A DNA stretch of 29,086 nucleotides from DATKXU01 sp035528905 (GCA_035528905.1 DATKXU010000089.1:1-29086); one strand, 5' to 3'. Shown: positions 1 through 8,530, counted from the stretch's first letter. Notes: a model not told the origin generated them from the sequence alone. Made by a program: numbers and translations.

Positions 1-266
1 ACAGACTCCCCCGCGCGCACGCCCTGCACCAGGATCGTCCGTCATCCAGGCAAACCCGTCGGCGCAACCAGAATCGCCTGAGACGGGAGGGGACATAATC
101 CCTTTGCACTTAAGGGGACACTTTCGCGTTGCTTAAACACAGTCCCGCTGCGGGTGCCGAGCAGCCGATGATGAAGCAAGTTGAGTGTCCACCCGGCCGA
201 ACTTTGGGTACATTCCGAGTGACACGCGCGGGCGGAAAGACCTGTACCTGGGGAGAAGGATCAGAC

Positions 267-3122
267 ATGACCGCTCCGGTGAAAGCCGTCTCAGACCGGT
301 TCCTGCATGTTAGCATCAGATATAGACTGGTGATCTACGTGCTGCTCGGCCTTCTGCCTATGCTGCTAGCGAGCCTCTACTTCTCCCAACAGGTCTACCA
401 GTCGCGCAGGGAGCAGGTGCTGCTCGGGCATATGGCGGCGGCTCAGGCGACCGCCGGAGCGGTTCGGCAGTTCATAGAGGGAATCGCCGACGCCCACGAG
501 ATCATAAGCGCGACGATAGTGCGTCAGGATATGACCCGGCAGGAGATGACGGCGTACCTGGCGGCAGCTCGCAGCGAACTCCCCATTCTCGAAACGATAG
601 CCTTCGCTCTCCCATCTGGTGATATAGTGGCGGGACAGCCGCAGCGGATCATGGGAGTAAACGTCTCGAGTCGGCCATACTTTCGAGAAATAGCACTGGG
701 CAGGTCCTGGACTGTGAGCGAACTGCTGGCCGGTCCGCTGGCAGGTGAGCTGGCATTCGTCGTGGCCCACCGGATCGAGCGCGATGGCAGGTTTGCCGGT
801 GTACTGATGTCGGCCATCTCCCCGGCCGCGCTCCAGCGCTTCGTTTCAACCAGGGCAAAGCCGGCCATCGGTTACAGCATCCTGGACTCCAGCGGTCGTA
901 TAATCGTTACCACGGTATTGCCCGAGCGCCTGATACCGGAGCACAATAATCGGTCATGGCTTCCGAGCGTTCGGGAGGCGTTGGGAGGCAAGCCGGTTTT
1001 CGCAGAGCCGTTTCTTGACCGTGCGGACGGCGTGCAAAGGATGGGCGCTTTTGTTCCCGTGCCGGGGATCGGATGGGTGGTTAATGTGCTCGAACCGGTC
1101 TCGACGGCCATGGCGCCGGTTCGGGAGGCCGCGTCCGGCAACCTACTCCTGCACCTGATCATAACACCATTCCTGCTTGCGGTGGCATGGATAGTGGGCA
1201 GCCGGATCGCACGACCTATCAGATCGCTGGCGCAGAAGGCCCATGCTGTGGCCCAGGGAGACTTCTCTCAGCGCATGGAGACACCCGACCGCGCGGAAAT
1301 GGGCGCTCTGGCGGAGGCGTTTAACAGCATGACGGCCGAGCTGGAACGCTTTAGCATCGAGCAGGAGGAAACGCGGGAGCACGCGTTGTTCCTGGCGGAC
1401 GTCGGCGAATTGCTCGCCTCGACGCTGGATCCGGCGGTCATGCTGGAGTCTGTGGCGAAGAAGACCGTCGAGTTCCTCGGCGACATAGCCGTCATAACGA
1501 GGCTGCAGCCGGACGGGACATTCTCCCCGGTCGCGGTCCATGCGCGTGACCCTGAGGCGATACGTAAGGTACAGCAGCTCGCCGAGGAGCACCTACTGAG
1601 GACGCGCCCGGGCACTGCAGCACAAGCAGTAGTGCAGCAGGCTGTCGCGCTTGACAAGACGATCTTCGTCCCGTGGGTGTCCGAGCTGCCGACACCCGAA
1701 ATGCGCTACTACCTGGAACAGGTAAATGCAATCTCAACCATCGCTGTCCCGATGAAGGTACGCGGCGAGACCATGGGCGCCCTGTCCATCTCCTCAACCC
1801 AGAATCCCCTGGCAGAGGAGCATGTCCCGATCGCTGAGGAGCTTGCAAGGCGAGTGGGGATCGCGCTGGAGAACATCCGCCTGTACGAAGACGCCTTGCG
1901 GCGCGCAGAGTTCCAGAGGAGCCTTGCAGAACTGGCAGGGGCGGTGAGCTCCACCCTCGAGCCGCGGACCGTCCTGTCCGCGATATGCAACCGGACGATG
2001 AGCGCCCTGCAGGCGGACGGAGTATACATTTGGGTGCTGCAGCAGGAGTTTGATCGTCTGTTCGGCGCGGCGGCGTGTGGATTTGGATCAGAGAGGTTCA
2101 TAGGAATGGCCCTGCCTCTCGCGGAGAAAAGCACGGCGGTGCAGGCCGTCACGCGCAGGGAAGGCTTCTACATGCACGATATGCCGTCCCCTCAGGCCGA
2201 CTTCCTGACGCAGAAGTTCCAGATGCAGTCTGCGATTTTTCAGCCGTTGATCAGCGCGGGGACGCCCCTGGGCGTAATGGTGATTACCGACACGCGGGAT
2301 CCGAAGCGTTTTGACGACGAGTCGCTCCAGAGGGCCGGCGTTCTTGCCGGATATGCATCCACGGCGCTTGCAAATGCGAGGGCCTACCAGCGCGAGCGCA
2401 GGATCGCTGAAACGCTCCAAAGAAGTCTACTTGCGGACATACCTGAGATGGTAGACCACTTCGAGCTGGCTCACTTCTACACCCCGGCACGAGAAGAGGC
2501 CATGATCGGCGGCGACTTCTATGACTTCATCGAAATCGCCGATGGCACCCACGGACTGGTAGTCGGCGACGTGTCAGGAAAGGGGCTGGAGGCGGCTGTG
2601 GTAACCGCAATGGCGAAGTACGTACTCAGAGCGTACACAGCGGAGAACCCGGACCCGGCAGCCGTGATGGAGAGAACCAACAACGCTGTCACAAGGTATG
2701 CCCAGAATGAACTATTCATCACACTCGTCTACGGGCTGTTCGACACGCCATCCGGGAAGTTCAAGTACAGCAGCGCGGGCCACGAGCCGATATTGCTATA
2801 TCGGGCCGGCGAGAACAAGGTCAGTTACGAGACTCCAACGGGCATGGCTGCCGGATTGCTGAGCGACGAGAAGTACCTGCCTGACGAACTTACGCTGTCG
2901 CCGGGAGACATGCTGGTGCTGTACACGGACGGGCTGACGGATGCTCGGTCGCCCGACGGCAAGTTTCTAGGCCAGGAAGGGCTCGCACGGCTTGTGGTAG
3001 AACTGGCAGGCGGCGCCGCACGCGAATTCCTGCGCACCTTGATGGATAGAGTGGTAAACTACACCGGCGGCGAGTTCAGAGACGACGTTGCCATTCTGGT
3101 CGTTCGTGCTGCGCAGGACTAA
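267..3122 (+). CDS. Membrane sensor HAMP-GAF-GAF-SpoIIE (PP2C) serine phosphatase
   Basis: 951 residues from the ATG at 267, which is preceded by a GGAGAAGGA ribosome site; the frame is open further upstream (to 129) but without a site. Seen in order: a membrane segment near residues 20-40, an extracytoplasmic sensor region resembling dCache (about 45-290), a second membrane segment (about 292-313), HAMP (about 312-365), two GAF domains (about 375-540 and 548-708) and a SpoIIE/PP2C domain (about 735-948). Phosphatase metal motifs are intact: GGDFYDF (748-754), GDVSGKG (767-773), YTDGLTDA (886-893) and the terminal DDVAIL (939-944). Such proteins usually dephosphorylate anti-sigma-factor antagonists in partner-switching cascades; no such partner is visible in this window, so the target is unknown. 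The stop overlaps the convergent BON gene by 4 bases. A paralogue with one GAF lies at 20269-22584. Confidence 0.93.
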   Translation: MTAPVKAVSDRFLHVSIRYRLVIYVLLGLLPMLLASLYFSQQVYQSRREQVLLGHMAAAQATAGAVRQFIEGIADAHEIISATIVRQDMTRQEMTAYLAAARSELPILETIAFALPSGDIVAGQPQRIMGVNVSSRPYFREIALGRSWTVSELLAGPLAGELAFVVAHRIERDGRFAGVLMSAISPAALQRFVSTRAKPAIGYSILDSSGRIIVTTVLPERLIPEHNNRSWLPSVREALGGKPVFAEPFLDRADGVQRMGAFVPVPGIGWVVNVLEPVSTAMAPVREAASGNLLLHLIITPFLLAVAWIVGSRIARPIRSLAQKAHAVAQGDFSQRMETPDRAEMGALAEAFNSMTAELERFSIEQEETREHALFLADVGELLASTLDPAVMLESVAKKTVEFLGDIAVITRLQPDGTFSPVAVHARDPEAIRKVQQLAEEHLLRTRPGTAAQAVVQQAVALDKTIFVPWVSELPTPEMRYYLEQVNAISTIAVPMKVRGETMGALSISSTQNPLAEEHVPIAEELARRVGIALENIRLYEDALRRAEFQRSLAELAGAVSSTLEPRTVLSAICNRTMSALQADGVYIWVLQQEFDRLFGAAACGFGSERFIGMALPLAEKSTAVQAVTRREGFYMHDMPSPQADFLTQKFQMQSAIFQPLISAGTPLGVMVITDTRDPKRFDDESLQRAGVLAGYASTALANARAYQRERRIAETLQRSLLADIPEMVDHFELAHFYTPAREEAMIGGDFYDFIEIADGTHGLVVGDVSGKGLEAAVVTAMAKYVLRAYTAENPDPAAVMERTNNAVTRYAQNELFITLVYGLFDTPSGKFKYSSAGHEPILLYRAGENKVSYETPTGMAAGLLSDEKYLPDELTLSPGDMLVLYTDGLTDARSPDGKFLGQEGLARLVVELAGGAAREFLRTLMDRVVNYTGGEFRDDVAILVVRAAQD

Positions 3123-3370
3123 GCTCTGGCAGTCGAATGAGGCTTGGTTAACTCCTCCACCTCAATTTCGTCGGTGTTGACTTTTCCGACGCCCGGTGTC
3201 CCTCGCACGATGAACTCAACCATGTCGCGCTGCTCCAGCGTTCGGACCCGCCCAACCAAGTACACGTCCCCGTCAACCACATAAGGCGAGACGGGCAAAT
3301 CCCCAACGCGTTTGTCGTTGTCCAGCCTGCTGCGGATGGCGCTGCAAATCGCGGCCTCACGCACGCTCAT
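3119..3370 (-). CDS. Small BON-domain protein
   Basis: 83 residues from the ATG at 3370, preceded by AGGTG at a six-base spacing; a GTG at 3379 is a less likely start. The whole protein fits one BON domain: a helix with paired basic and acidic residues (about 5-20), then a V-x-G-x-V strand segment (DVYLVGRV) and a second helix-strand unit ending in V-N-T-D-E-I. BON domains bind phospholipid or other hydrophobic ligands and occur in OsmY-like and secretin-associated proteins. No signal peptide is seen, so a cytoplasmic or membrane-surface role is more likely than a periplasmic one. The 3' end overlaps the convergent phosphatase gene by 4 bases. The exact function cannot be read from sequence. 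Confidence 0.8.
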   Translation of the reverse strand: MSVREAAICSAIRSRLDNDKRVGDLPVSPYVVDGDVYLVGRVRTLEQRDMVEFIVRGTPGVGKVNTDEIEVEELTKPHSTARA

Positions 3371-3532
3371 TTCCGACACCTGCCCCCAGTCCCATTATGT
3401 AAGAGGTTACGTCTATTGACGTGCACACCGTGGCTGCAGAAGGCATTCCGGCTGTATTTAGTTATTCCCCGCCATCGCCCGTTTCAAGCGGCAGAGCTTG
3501 GAAAAGGGCATACCGGTTCCCTGGATCCCTGC

Positions 3533-5518
3533 CTATCCCGGCGCGAAGTCGTAGGTCGTCACGCGGAGGATCACGCTTATGACGCTCCAGAACGCGCCGA
3601 CCGTGTACTCACCCAGTATAACACCGAATACCATGGGAAGCAATCTCCGGTAAGTTCCCAGGCCGCCCCAGCGCATAACAAGCCACTTCAGGAGCGAGCT
3701 GATCACGAGACAGCTCCAGAAGTAATCCACGCCGAACGCCATGGAGAGAGCGTATCCGACTGGATGGAAAGGCCACCAGGCAAAGTACGAGCGCATCAGG
3801 AACAGCCAGCCGGTGAAAAGCGCCCCGCCGATCGCGAATCCGATGCCCACGCCATCCGGGCCGGAGAGGTTGTATAACCGACTGCTCAGTTCCGACCAAT
3901 GCCCCCACTCATGCTCGACCATGCCGCCGGGCTTCGCGCCGATCTGGTACTGCAGATGCAGACCCGCCCAATACGCCGACAATCCGCCGAGCGCGAGGGC
4001 TATCATCATCGCCCAAGCGAGTCTGCGCGGGCTGGCCTTTGCCTGATTCGCCATCCTGAAGCTTTCGAGCTGGCACGGCATCATGTTCGTGCGGTAGCCC
4101 CTCCCAGTGAACCACCACATCAGTGGGAATATGGCGAGCGTGGCAGGGCCAAGTGCTTTCGTTCCCACTACGGTGGCCATTATGTTGCCGGCATCCATTC
4201 CCCCGGCCATTTCGTGCGCGGGAGGCCCAAGCTCCGCTCGCATCCTGGAGATGCCGATGGATATGAGCAAGAAGATGGCAAAGAACGGGATAATGGCGAA
4301 AGGCCCCATTCCCGCTCTGAGCGTGAACCAGTAAAGGACCGCGCCGCCTATCACTATGCCGGCCACCGCCATGCGGTAGCTGATAGGCTCATCGGAGTCG
4401 TCTGCCCCGCCCGGCTGGCCGACGACTCGCTTGTAAACCGCTTTCAGGTGACCCCTTGCCATCCAGGCCGCGAATGCAAAATACGTGAACCACGCCCCGA
4501 ATGATTGGTGCGCGAAGTACGGCATCCTGGGGAGGTCCGGGAACGGGTACACGGCGAGTAAAACCTGCTGGAACTTTCGGAAAAGGTAGAAGAACCATAC
4601 CGAAAACGACAAATCCAGCGGCAGCAGGAAGCCCAGCGCGATGATGAACGGATACAGCGGCAGCGGCGTCCAGCCGATGGCATTCCAGGGCGGGCCTGGA
4701 AAGAATCCGCCCAGATCCATGCCGGTGTGCCGCACTGGGATCATCGGCAGGTTCGGATAGAACATGTGGAGGCCGTTCAGCAGGTCTATGCCGCCTCCGA
4801 TTGCTATCCCCACCCACAGCAGGCGGTTGCGGAAGAAGCTCACGTTTCCGCCGCCCTCTGTGATCGCCATGGGAAGCTGGACGATCGGGAAGCTCAGCCG
4901 CTCGTTCTCCGTCCACTGCTTCCGCATAATGATCGTCATGCACATCCCGACCGTTCCCAGCGCGACGATGAACAGACACCACCAGAGCACCGGATACAGC
5001 CAGGCAAAGAACACCTCAGGCCGGTACAGGCTGTCGTGGCCGATATAGAATCCTTTCAGGACGTCCGGGTCCTGAACCGTCAACCACTTCGGCAGATATT
5101 GGTGAAACTGAGCTCCCCATTTGTTCTCCGCAGTGGCAAAGTAGAATGGGTGGCTCATCGCAGGCAGCCCAAGCTGCAGTGAGTCGTGACCTGCGAGCGC
5201 AGAGGCGATCATCAGCATGACGTAGAGGGTGACGAACTCCGCCTGCGTCAGCGCGAAACGGGGCGCCACGCGCTTGATGCCCATGTTGATGATGACCAGC
5301 ACGAGCAGGGTGAAGACTACGTTCCAGAAAAGGGACATGGCGGTCGGGTGGCCGGTGTGCCATATCCCCTCGACGTACATGATCCAGTAGGAGTTCGGCG
5401 GAATGAGTATCGCCCCAAGGATTATCGAACGCCAGGTTATGCCGAGCGGTCTTTGCGTCTTGGTCGGTGTGTCGGTCTGCGGTTGTAATCCGTCTGTTGG
5501 CTGATTCTGCGTCTTCAT
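3533..5518 (-). CDS. Polytopic membrane protein, DUF6785/DUF6784 (OPT-transporter-like)
   Basis: 661 residues from the ATG at 5518. After a polar Gln/Thr/Pro-rich N-terminus (about 1-25) the protein is almost entirely hydrophobic segments, roughly 12-14 by eye, with conserved-looking loops (NSYWIMYVEG near the first segment; WTENERLSFPIVQLP; ISRMRAELGPPAHEM; MMPCQLESFRMA). These match my recollection of the DUF6785 N-terminal and DUF6784 C-terminal families, which are distantly related to oligopeptide transporters and common in Planctomycetes and Armatimonadota. The substrate is unknown. No Shine-Dalgarno sequence is visible before the ATG; instead a 9-bp hairpin ends 14 bases upstream (5533-5554). 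The gene stands alone between the BON gene and the inserted ATPase region. Confidence 0.85.
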   Translation of the reverse strand: MKTQNQPTDGLQPQTDTPTKTQRPLGITWRSIILGAILIPPNSYWIMYVEGIWHTGHPTAMSLFWNVVFTLLVLVIINMGIKRVAPRFALTQAEFVTLYVMLMIASALAGHDSLQLGLPAMSHPFYFATAENKWGAQFHQYLPKWLTVQDPDVLKGFYIGHDSLYRPEVFFAWLYPVLWWCLFIVALGTVGMCMTIIMRKQWTENERLSFPIVQLPMAITEGGGNVSFFRNRLLWVGIAIGGGIDLLNGLHMFYPNLPMIPVRHTGMDLGGFFPGPPWNAIGWTPLPLYPFIIALGFLLPLDLSFSVWFFYLFRKFQQVLLAVYPFPDLPRMPYFAHQSFGAWFTYFAFAAWMARGHLKAVYKRVVGQPGGADDSDEPISYRMAVAGIVIGGAVLYWFTLRAGMGPFAIIPFFAIFLLISIGISRMRAELGPPAHEMAGGMDAGNIMATVVGTKALGPATLAIFPLMWWFTGRGYRTNMMPCQLESFRMANQAKASPRRLAWAMMIALALGGLSAYWAGLHLQYQIGAKPGGMVEHEWGHWSELSSRLYNLSGPDGVGIGFAIGGALFTGWLFLMRSYFAWWPFHPVGYALSMAFGVDYFWSCLVISSLLKWLVMRWGGLGTYRRLLPMVFGVILGEYTVGAFWSVISVILRVTTYDFAPG

Positions 5519-5532
5519 GTTCGGTATGCGGG

Positions 5533-5554
5533 CCGATCCGCCTAAGCGGATCGG
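5533..5554 (-). promoter_or_regulatory. Leader hairpin of the DUF6785 gene
   Basis: A perfect 9-bp stem with a 4-base loop (5533-5541 pairing with 5546-5554) lies in the presumed leader, 14 bases before the ATG at 5518. It has no T-run, so it is not a terminator by itself. It occupies the place where a ribosome site would normally begin. A role in mRNA stability or translation control is only a guess. Confidence 0.45.
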
Positions 5555-5820
5555 GGGCTGCAATCTAGTCTAGCACACGCACGATGTAGAAGGCAAGAAG
5601 GATTAGGGCGTCTTCCTAGAGGTGGCCTGGTCCTTCTTTCGCTGGGTGGCCAATTCCAGCGCTTGCTGTGGAATTGGGTCTCCCGGCTAGTAAGCCCGAG
5701 CATGAATTGCACCACCGGCAGGTACAAGCCTTCAATAACAATTTGCACCACCATACGCTCTCCGATGCTGCTTAGCGCATGTCCCGCGACACATGCCGTA
5801 AAGATAACGAGCAGCCACAT
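5542..5820 (-). CDS. Putative small hydrophobic protein, 3' part formed by the repeat
   Basis: 92-residue frame beginning with ATG at 5820, 57 bases after the ATPase stop, with GAAGGA seven bases before the start. The first 44 residues are hydrophobic: one segment at about 2-18 (MWLLVIFTACVAGHAL) and a second around 23-42. From 5687 onward the frame runs through repeat copy A in a frame different from that of the TPR gene, giving a basic, low-complexity tail that looks non-native. Either this is a small membrane partner of the ATPase whose tail was replaced at the junction, or it is a truncated fragment of a longer membrane protein. I do not recognise a family. Confidence 0.35.
   Translation of the reverse strand: MWLLVIFTACVAGHALSSIGERMVVQIVIEGLYLPVVQFMLGLTSRETQFHSKRWNWPPSERRTRPPLGRRPNPSCLLHRACARLDCSPRSA
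5567..5596 (-). promoter_or_regulatory. Possible sigma-70 promoter of the DUF6785 gene
   Basis: Read on the minus strand, TTGCCT (5591-5596) is followed after 18 bases by TAGACT (5567-5572), about 50 bases before the ATG at 5518. It lies immediately downstream of repeat copy A. The match is partial. Confidence 0.35.
5603..5687 (-). pseudogene. Repeat copy A: detached 3' end of the TPR membrane protein gene
   Basis: 85 bases aligning without gaps to 8531-8615, the 3' end of the TPR gene, with 8 mismatches by hand count (about 91%). Translated in the TPR frame it gives the last 27 residues with three changes (E to G, A to T, A to T) and ends in TAA where the intact gene has TAG. The codon before the homology is TAG where the intact gene has ATG, so the copy cannot extend upstream. 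Homology stops exactly at the stop codon. It is either the displaced original gene end left after an insertion, or the remnant of a tandem paralogue. Confidence 0.85.
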
Positions 5821-5876
5821 GTAAGCATCCTTCGGTGGAAAAGGGGAAACTGGGACCTCCAGAGGCGAACGATTTG

Positions 5877-8282
5877 TTACTTGTAATCCCAGGTTTTGCA
5901 GCCTTTTCGGCATGAGACTTTCGATGTGAGCTTGTTGTAGGTGAGGAACTCCCCACACTTGTCGCAGTACAACAGATCCTGCAACGCCTTGATGTTTTCT
6001 GCCAACTCCCTCACCAGTGCCTTGGGTGCGTTCTGAGCCCACTCGTTGTAATGCGTCAGAGGATTAGCAGCGCTGGCAATAGACTCGAAATCCGAGAACA
6101 GGTCGGCGTTGCTCGCCACAACTCCCTTCAGATGTTTTTTGACGGTGCTGAAGAACGGTGACATTAACGTGCTAAGGTCATATGAAGGGAAGCGCGACCT
6201 AGCCACCGGAATTTCAAGAGCTATCGTAAGCTCGTTCAGCAGCCACTCCAGACAATGGCGTGACAGCCCTGCCGCCTCTTCTTTTTGATTGTTGTCCAGT
6301 AGCTGGAATACGCGATCCAATCGTGGCAGATACTCGTTCATCTTCGGACCAAACTGCACAGACCAATCATAGAGTTCGATAAATTTGAACTGCTGGCTCT
6401 TTCCTTTCCGGTTAATCCATTCTCGTAGGCGTTCTGTCCACCATCGGTCGTGACTGGTAATGATCAGTTGCTTGTCGCTGAAATGCTCCAGCAGCAACTG
6501 GCAAGTCCGCTCCATATGCTGTGCGTCCGTCGTCGCCACTACGTCGTCCAGTATGAGCAACGGGAATCCGGCATTGAACTGCTGGGCGAAAGCGAGAAAA
6601 ATCGCCAGTCCCAGTGAATCCAGATGGCCCTCGCTGTGGTAGGCTCTAGGATCGACGTCCCTCACGTCGTGAAACTGACTGCGAATATAGAGGCTTGCCC
6701 TCCTCGCCTCGTCGAGTTCCAGCCTGTGGCCGGATGTGGGTTCGCCTTTGTGTACGAAGGTGTAGTAGGTGGCAATCCGGCTCTCCAGCTGATCGAAAAT
6801 ATACTGCACTTCCTCGCGCTTCACCTGAGTGAACGTATCTGCTATCACCTTGACTTTAGCTGCAATCTCCTCTGCTTTCTGCTGCTGACTGGTTGCTTCG
6901 CGGAGTCTCTCCCGCGCTGCTAGTACGTTGTCTATGAAACTAATGAGGTCCGCCGCTTGCTGCCCACGCTCGGACAATCGGCAGTCGTTCTGGGCCTTGT
7001 CCGCAGTGGTTTCAAGGTTTCGAAAGCATTTCTCAAATCCGCCCGAATTGAGCGTTTGTGAGAAGGAGGTGGCAGCTTGCACACTGAGCAGGTTGGCGGT
7101 TGGTGAAAGCTGGTTTTCAGCTAGCTCGGCAGATTTGAGTGAGGAGTGCAACACCTCGTCTTGTATGCCAACAGCCTGCGACGCGATGCGTTGGACCTCA
7201 CTCATCCTCTCCTTTATGTTCTGAAGCTTAGCGAGCGCTTTCGCTTTACTCCCTCTCAGATCGTCAGCCAGCTCGGACGCGACGAGAAGCGCTTGCTTTT
7301 TCTTATGAATCCTTGACAGCAATTCCTCTACGCCAACGACGCTGCCGCACAAAGGACAATCATCTGCCGGCCTTTCCTTGACGAGCCTCTCCGCCAGTTG
7401 AAGGAGGTCGAGCAGGGTCAGTTGTGTTTCCGTGGCTAACTCAGCCCTTACACGCCTTAACTTCTCCTCCAGGTCTATACTACTAGCTACGGACTGGCGG
7501 AGCTGCAAAATCTCGCCACAGAGTCTGGCCAGTTTAGCCAGCTCTGCTGTCCTGTTTGCGGTGTCCGGCGGCGTGGCTTGCTGAGCAACCTTCGCACGTA
7601 GTCCCGGCAGGGACGACCAATCCTTGGGACGTTGCACTCCGAAGTCTTCCAGTCTATCTCCTATGCCCCGTAGACGTGATTGATCGTCTGGTGCGTTGGG
7701 AATGAGGTCGGCCAGTTCCTGCTGTTTGAGCCGCGCCATCTGCGCCGCCCCGGTTGCTCCTTGCAGGGAGTCCTTGGCGGCCTTCTGCCAAAGGAGGTCG
7801 ATAGGGCTCAGACCCTCGATGCCAATCAAAATCGCTATGGCGTCAAATCTGTCCGCTGGCCTCGCCTCTATGAAATCCAGCAAATCCGCCCGGCGTAGGA
7901 TAAAATGACACTGCCTTCCGAGTTCGAAATGTCCGGAAAGACCGTCGCTGGGCTGTGGCTCAGCATCGAACGTGCGGCAGAAAGGGTCTGGGCAACCTTC
8001 GAACAAGACCTCGATACGAACGTCCGATTGTGAGGCGCTTACGTGGTGAGCATGCTTGGCGAGAGACAGTTCCTGGATCCCAACAAAACCGGGGAGCGTA
8101 CTCTTGTAGAAAAAGCTCAGCGCGGCGACGAATGAGCTCTTGCCGGAGCCACTCTCGCCGTGAATAACGGCCGATTTGCCATCCAGTCTCAGCGTACTAT
8201 CAACAATCCCCCGGAACTTCGACACGTTAAGGGTTGCTATTTTCGGTATCGCTTTTCTCGATGATCCGGATTGTATTCTCAA
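5877..8282 (-). CDS. SMC/Rad50-like ABC ATPase with zinc-hook-like CxxC and C-terminal zinc ribbon
   Basis: 801 residues. The start is the TTG at 8282, chosen because GGAGG lies six bases upstream and the strand before Walker A (PKIATLNVSKFRGI, 13-26) begins just after it. Seen: Walker A GESGSGKS (42-49); a RecF/SMC-like segment FILRRADLLDF (127-137); coiled-coil-rich arms (about 180-500) interrupted by CPLC (309-312), like half a Rad50 zinc hook; an ABC signature region HSEGHLDSLGLAIF (549-562); Walker B LLILDD (575-580) with Asp at the usual catalytic Glu; and H-loop His611. A helical C-terminal domain (about 655-770) contains N-PLT-H (740-744), reminiscent of a degenerate HEPN motif. A zinc ribbon follows with Cys773, 776, 791 and 795. 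It overlaps the upstream small gene by 56 bases, suggesting translational coupling. ATPases of this architecture are common in phage-defence and DNA-repair systems; the specific family is not recognised. Confidence 0.88.
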   Translation of the reverse strand: MRIQSGSSRKAIPKIATLNVSKFRGIVDSTLRLDGKSAVIHGESGSGKSSFVAALSFFYKSTLPGFVGIQELSLAKHAHHVSASQSDVRIEVLFEGCPDPFCRTFDAEPQPSDGLSGHFELGRQCHFILRRADLLDFIEARPADRFDAIAILIGIEGLSPIDLLWQKAAKDSLQGATGAAQMARLKQQELADLIPNAPDDQSRLRGIGDRLEDFGVQRPKDWSSLPGLRAKVAQQATPPDTANRTAELAKLARLCGEILQLRQSVASSIDLEEKLRRVRAELATETQLTLLDLLQLAERLVKERPADDCPLCGSVVGVEELLSRIHKKKQALLVASELADDLRGSKAKALAKLQNIKERMSEVQRIASQAVGIQDEVLHSSLKSAELAENQLSPTANLLSVQAATSFSQTLNSGGFEKCFRNLETTADKAQNDCRLSERGQQAADLISFIDNVLAARERLREATSQQQKAEEIAAKVKVIADTFTQVKREEVQYIFDQLESRIATYYTFVHKGEPTSGHRLELDEARRASLYIRSQFHDVRDVDPRAYHSEGHLDSLGLAIFLAFAQQFNAGFPLLILDDVVATTDAQHMERTCQLLLEHFSDKQLIITSHDRWWTERLREWINRKGKSQQFKFIELYDWSVQFGPKMNEYLPRLDRVFQLLDNNQKEEAAGLSRHCLEWLLNELTIALEIPVARSRFPSYDLSTLMSPFFSTVKKHLKGVVASNADLFSDFESIASAANPLTHYNEWAQNAPKALVRELAENIKALQDLLYCDKCGEFLTYNKLTSKVSCRKGCKTWDYK

Positions 8283-8430
8283 TACTTGCCTCCGTCCCGA
8301 ACGTCCCTGCGTTCACGGCTTCTTCGACAGTTGCATACTCGTTTTCGCTCAGCGCTCTTCTAGCCGCCAATTCCGTGAGGAACTTCCTGTATATCCTGCC
8401 GCTCAGTGTGCCCGTTTCTGGCTGTGGCAT
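8227..8430 (-). CDS. 67-aa partner protein of the ABC ATPase
   Basis: 67 residues from the ATG at 8430, which has GGGGGA seven bases upstream; longer starts exist at 8445 (ATG) and 8454 (GTG) but lack a good site. The sequence is hydrophilic and probably helical (GRIYRKFLTELAARRALSE, then EEAVNAGTFG and ENTIRIIEKS). No helix-turn-helix, zinc site or membrane segment is obvious. It is the first gene after the promoter at 8496-8524, and its 3' end overlaps the ATPase start by 56 bases, so the two are almost certainly co-expressed. By analogy with small middle components of ABC-type conflict systems, or with antitoxins, it may be a regulator or adaptor. No family was recognised. Confidence 0.6.
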   Translation of the reverse strand: MPQPETGTLSGRIYRKFLTELAARRALSENEYATVEEAVNAGTFGTEASIENTIRIIEKSDTENSNP

Positions 8431-8479
8431 CCGCGCATCCCCCATTAGCACCACGTCTTGACCGCTGTAACCTTGGTAG

Positions 8480-8498
8480 AATACTAAGCGCTAGTATT
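8480..8498. promoter_or_regulatory. Palindromic operator candidate over the island promoter
   Basis: Arms AATACTA (8480-8486) and TAGTATT (8492-8498) are perfect inverted repeats around a 5-base centre. The site overlaps the -10 box (8496-8501) and the expected transcription start. That is the position of a classic repressor operator. The 67-aa first gene product or a host regulator could bind it; this is inference. Confidence 0.6.
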
Positions 8499-8524
8499 GT
8501 ATTCCTACTTACTATGAATGTCAA
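8496..8524 (-). promoter_or_regulatory. Strong sigma-70-type promoter of the ATPase operon
   Basis: On the minus strand, TTGACA (8519-8524) is separated by exactly 17 bases from TACAAT (8496-8501). It is the best consensus promoter found in the window. It drives the 67-aa gene and the ATPase and lies between the stop of the TPR gene (8531) and the first island gene, so it would have come with the insertion. Confidence 0.75.
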
Positions 8525-8530
8525 CGACCT

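Noticed and set aside
1..266. Open frames on both strands before the first phosphatase (including the in-frame extension to 129)
   Set aside because: No ribosome site or recognisable protein; only an imperfect TCCCTT/AAGGGGA inverted repeat around 100-120 was seen.
3416..3877. Plus-strand open frames over the DUF6785 gene (also 3899-4504 and 4727-5182)
   Set aside because: They are antisense to a clear membrane protein gene, show biased composition and have no domain.
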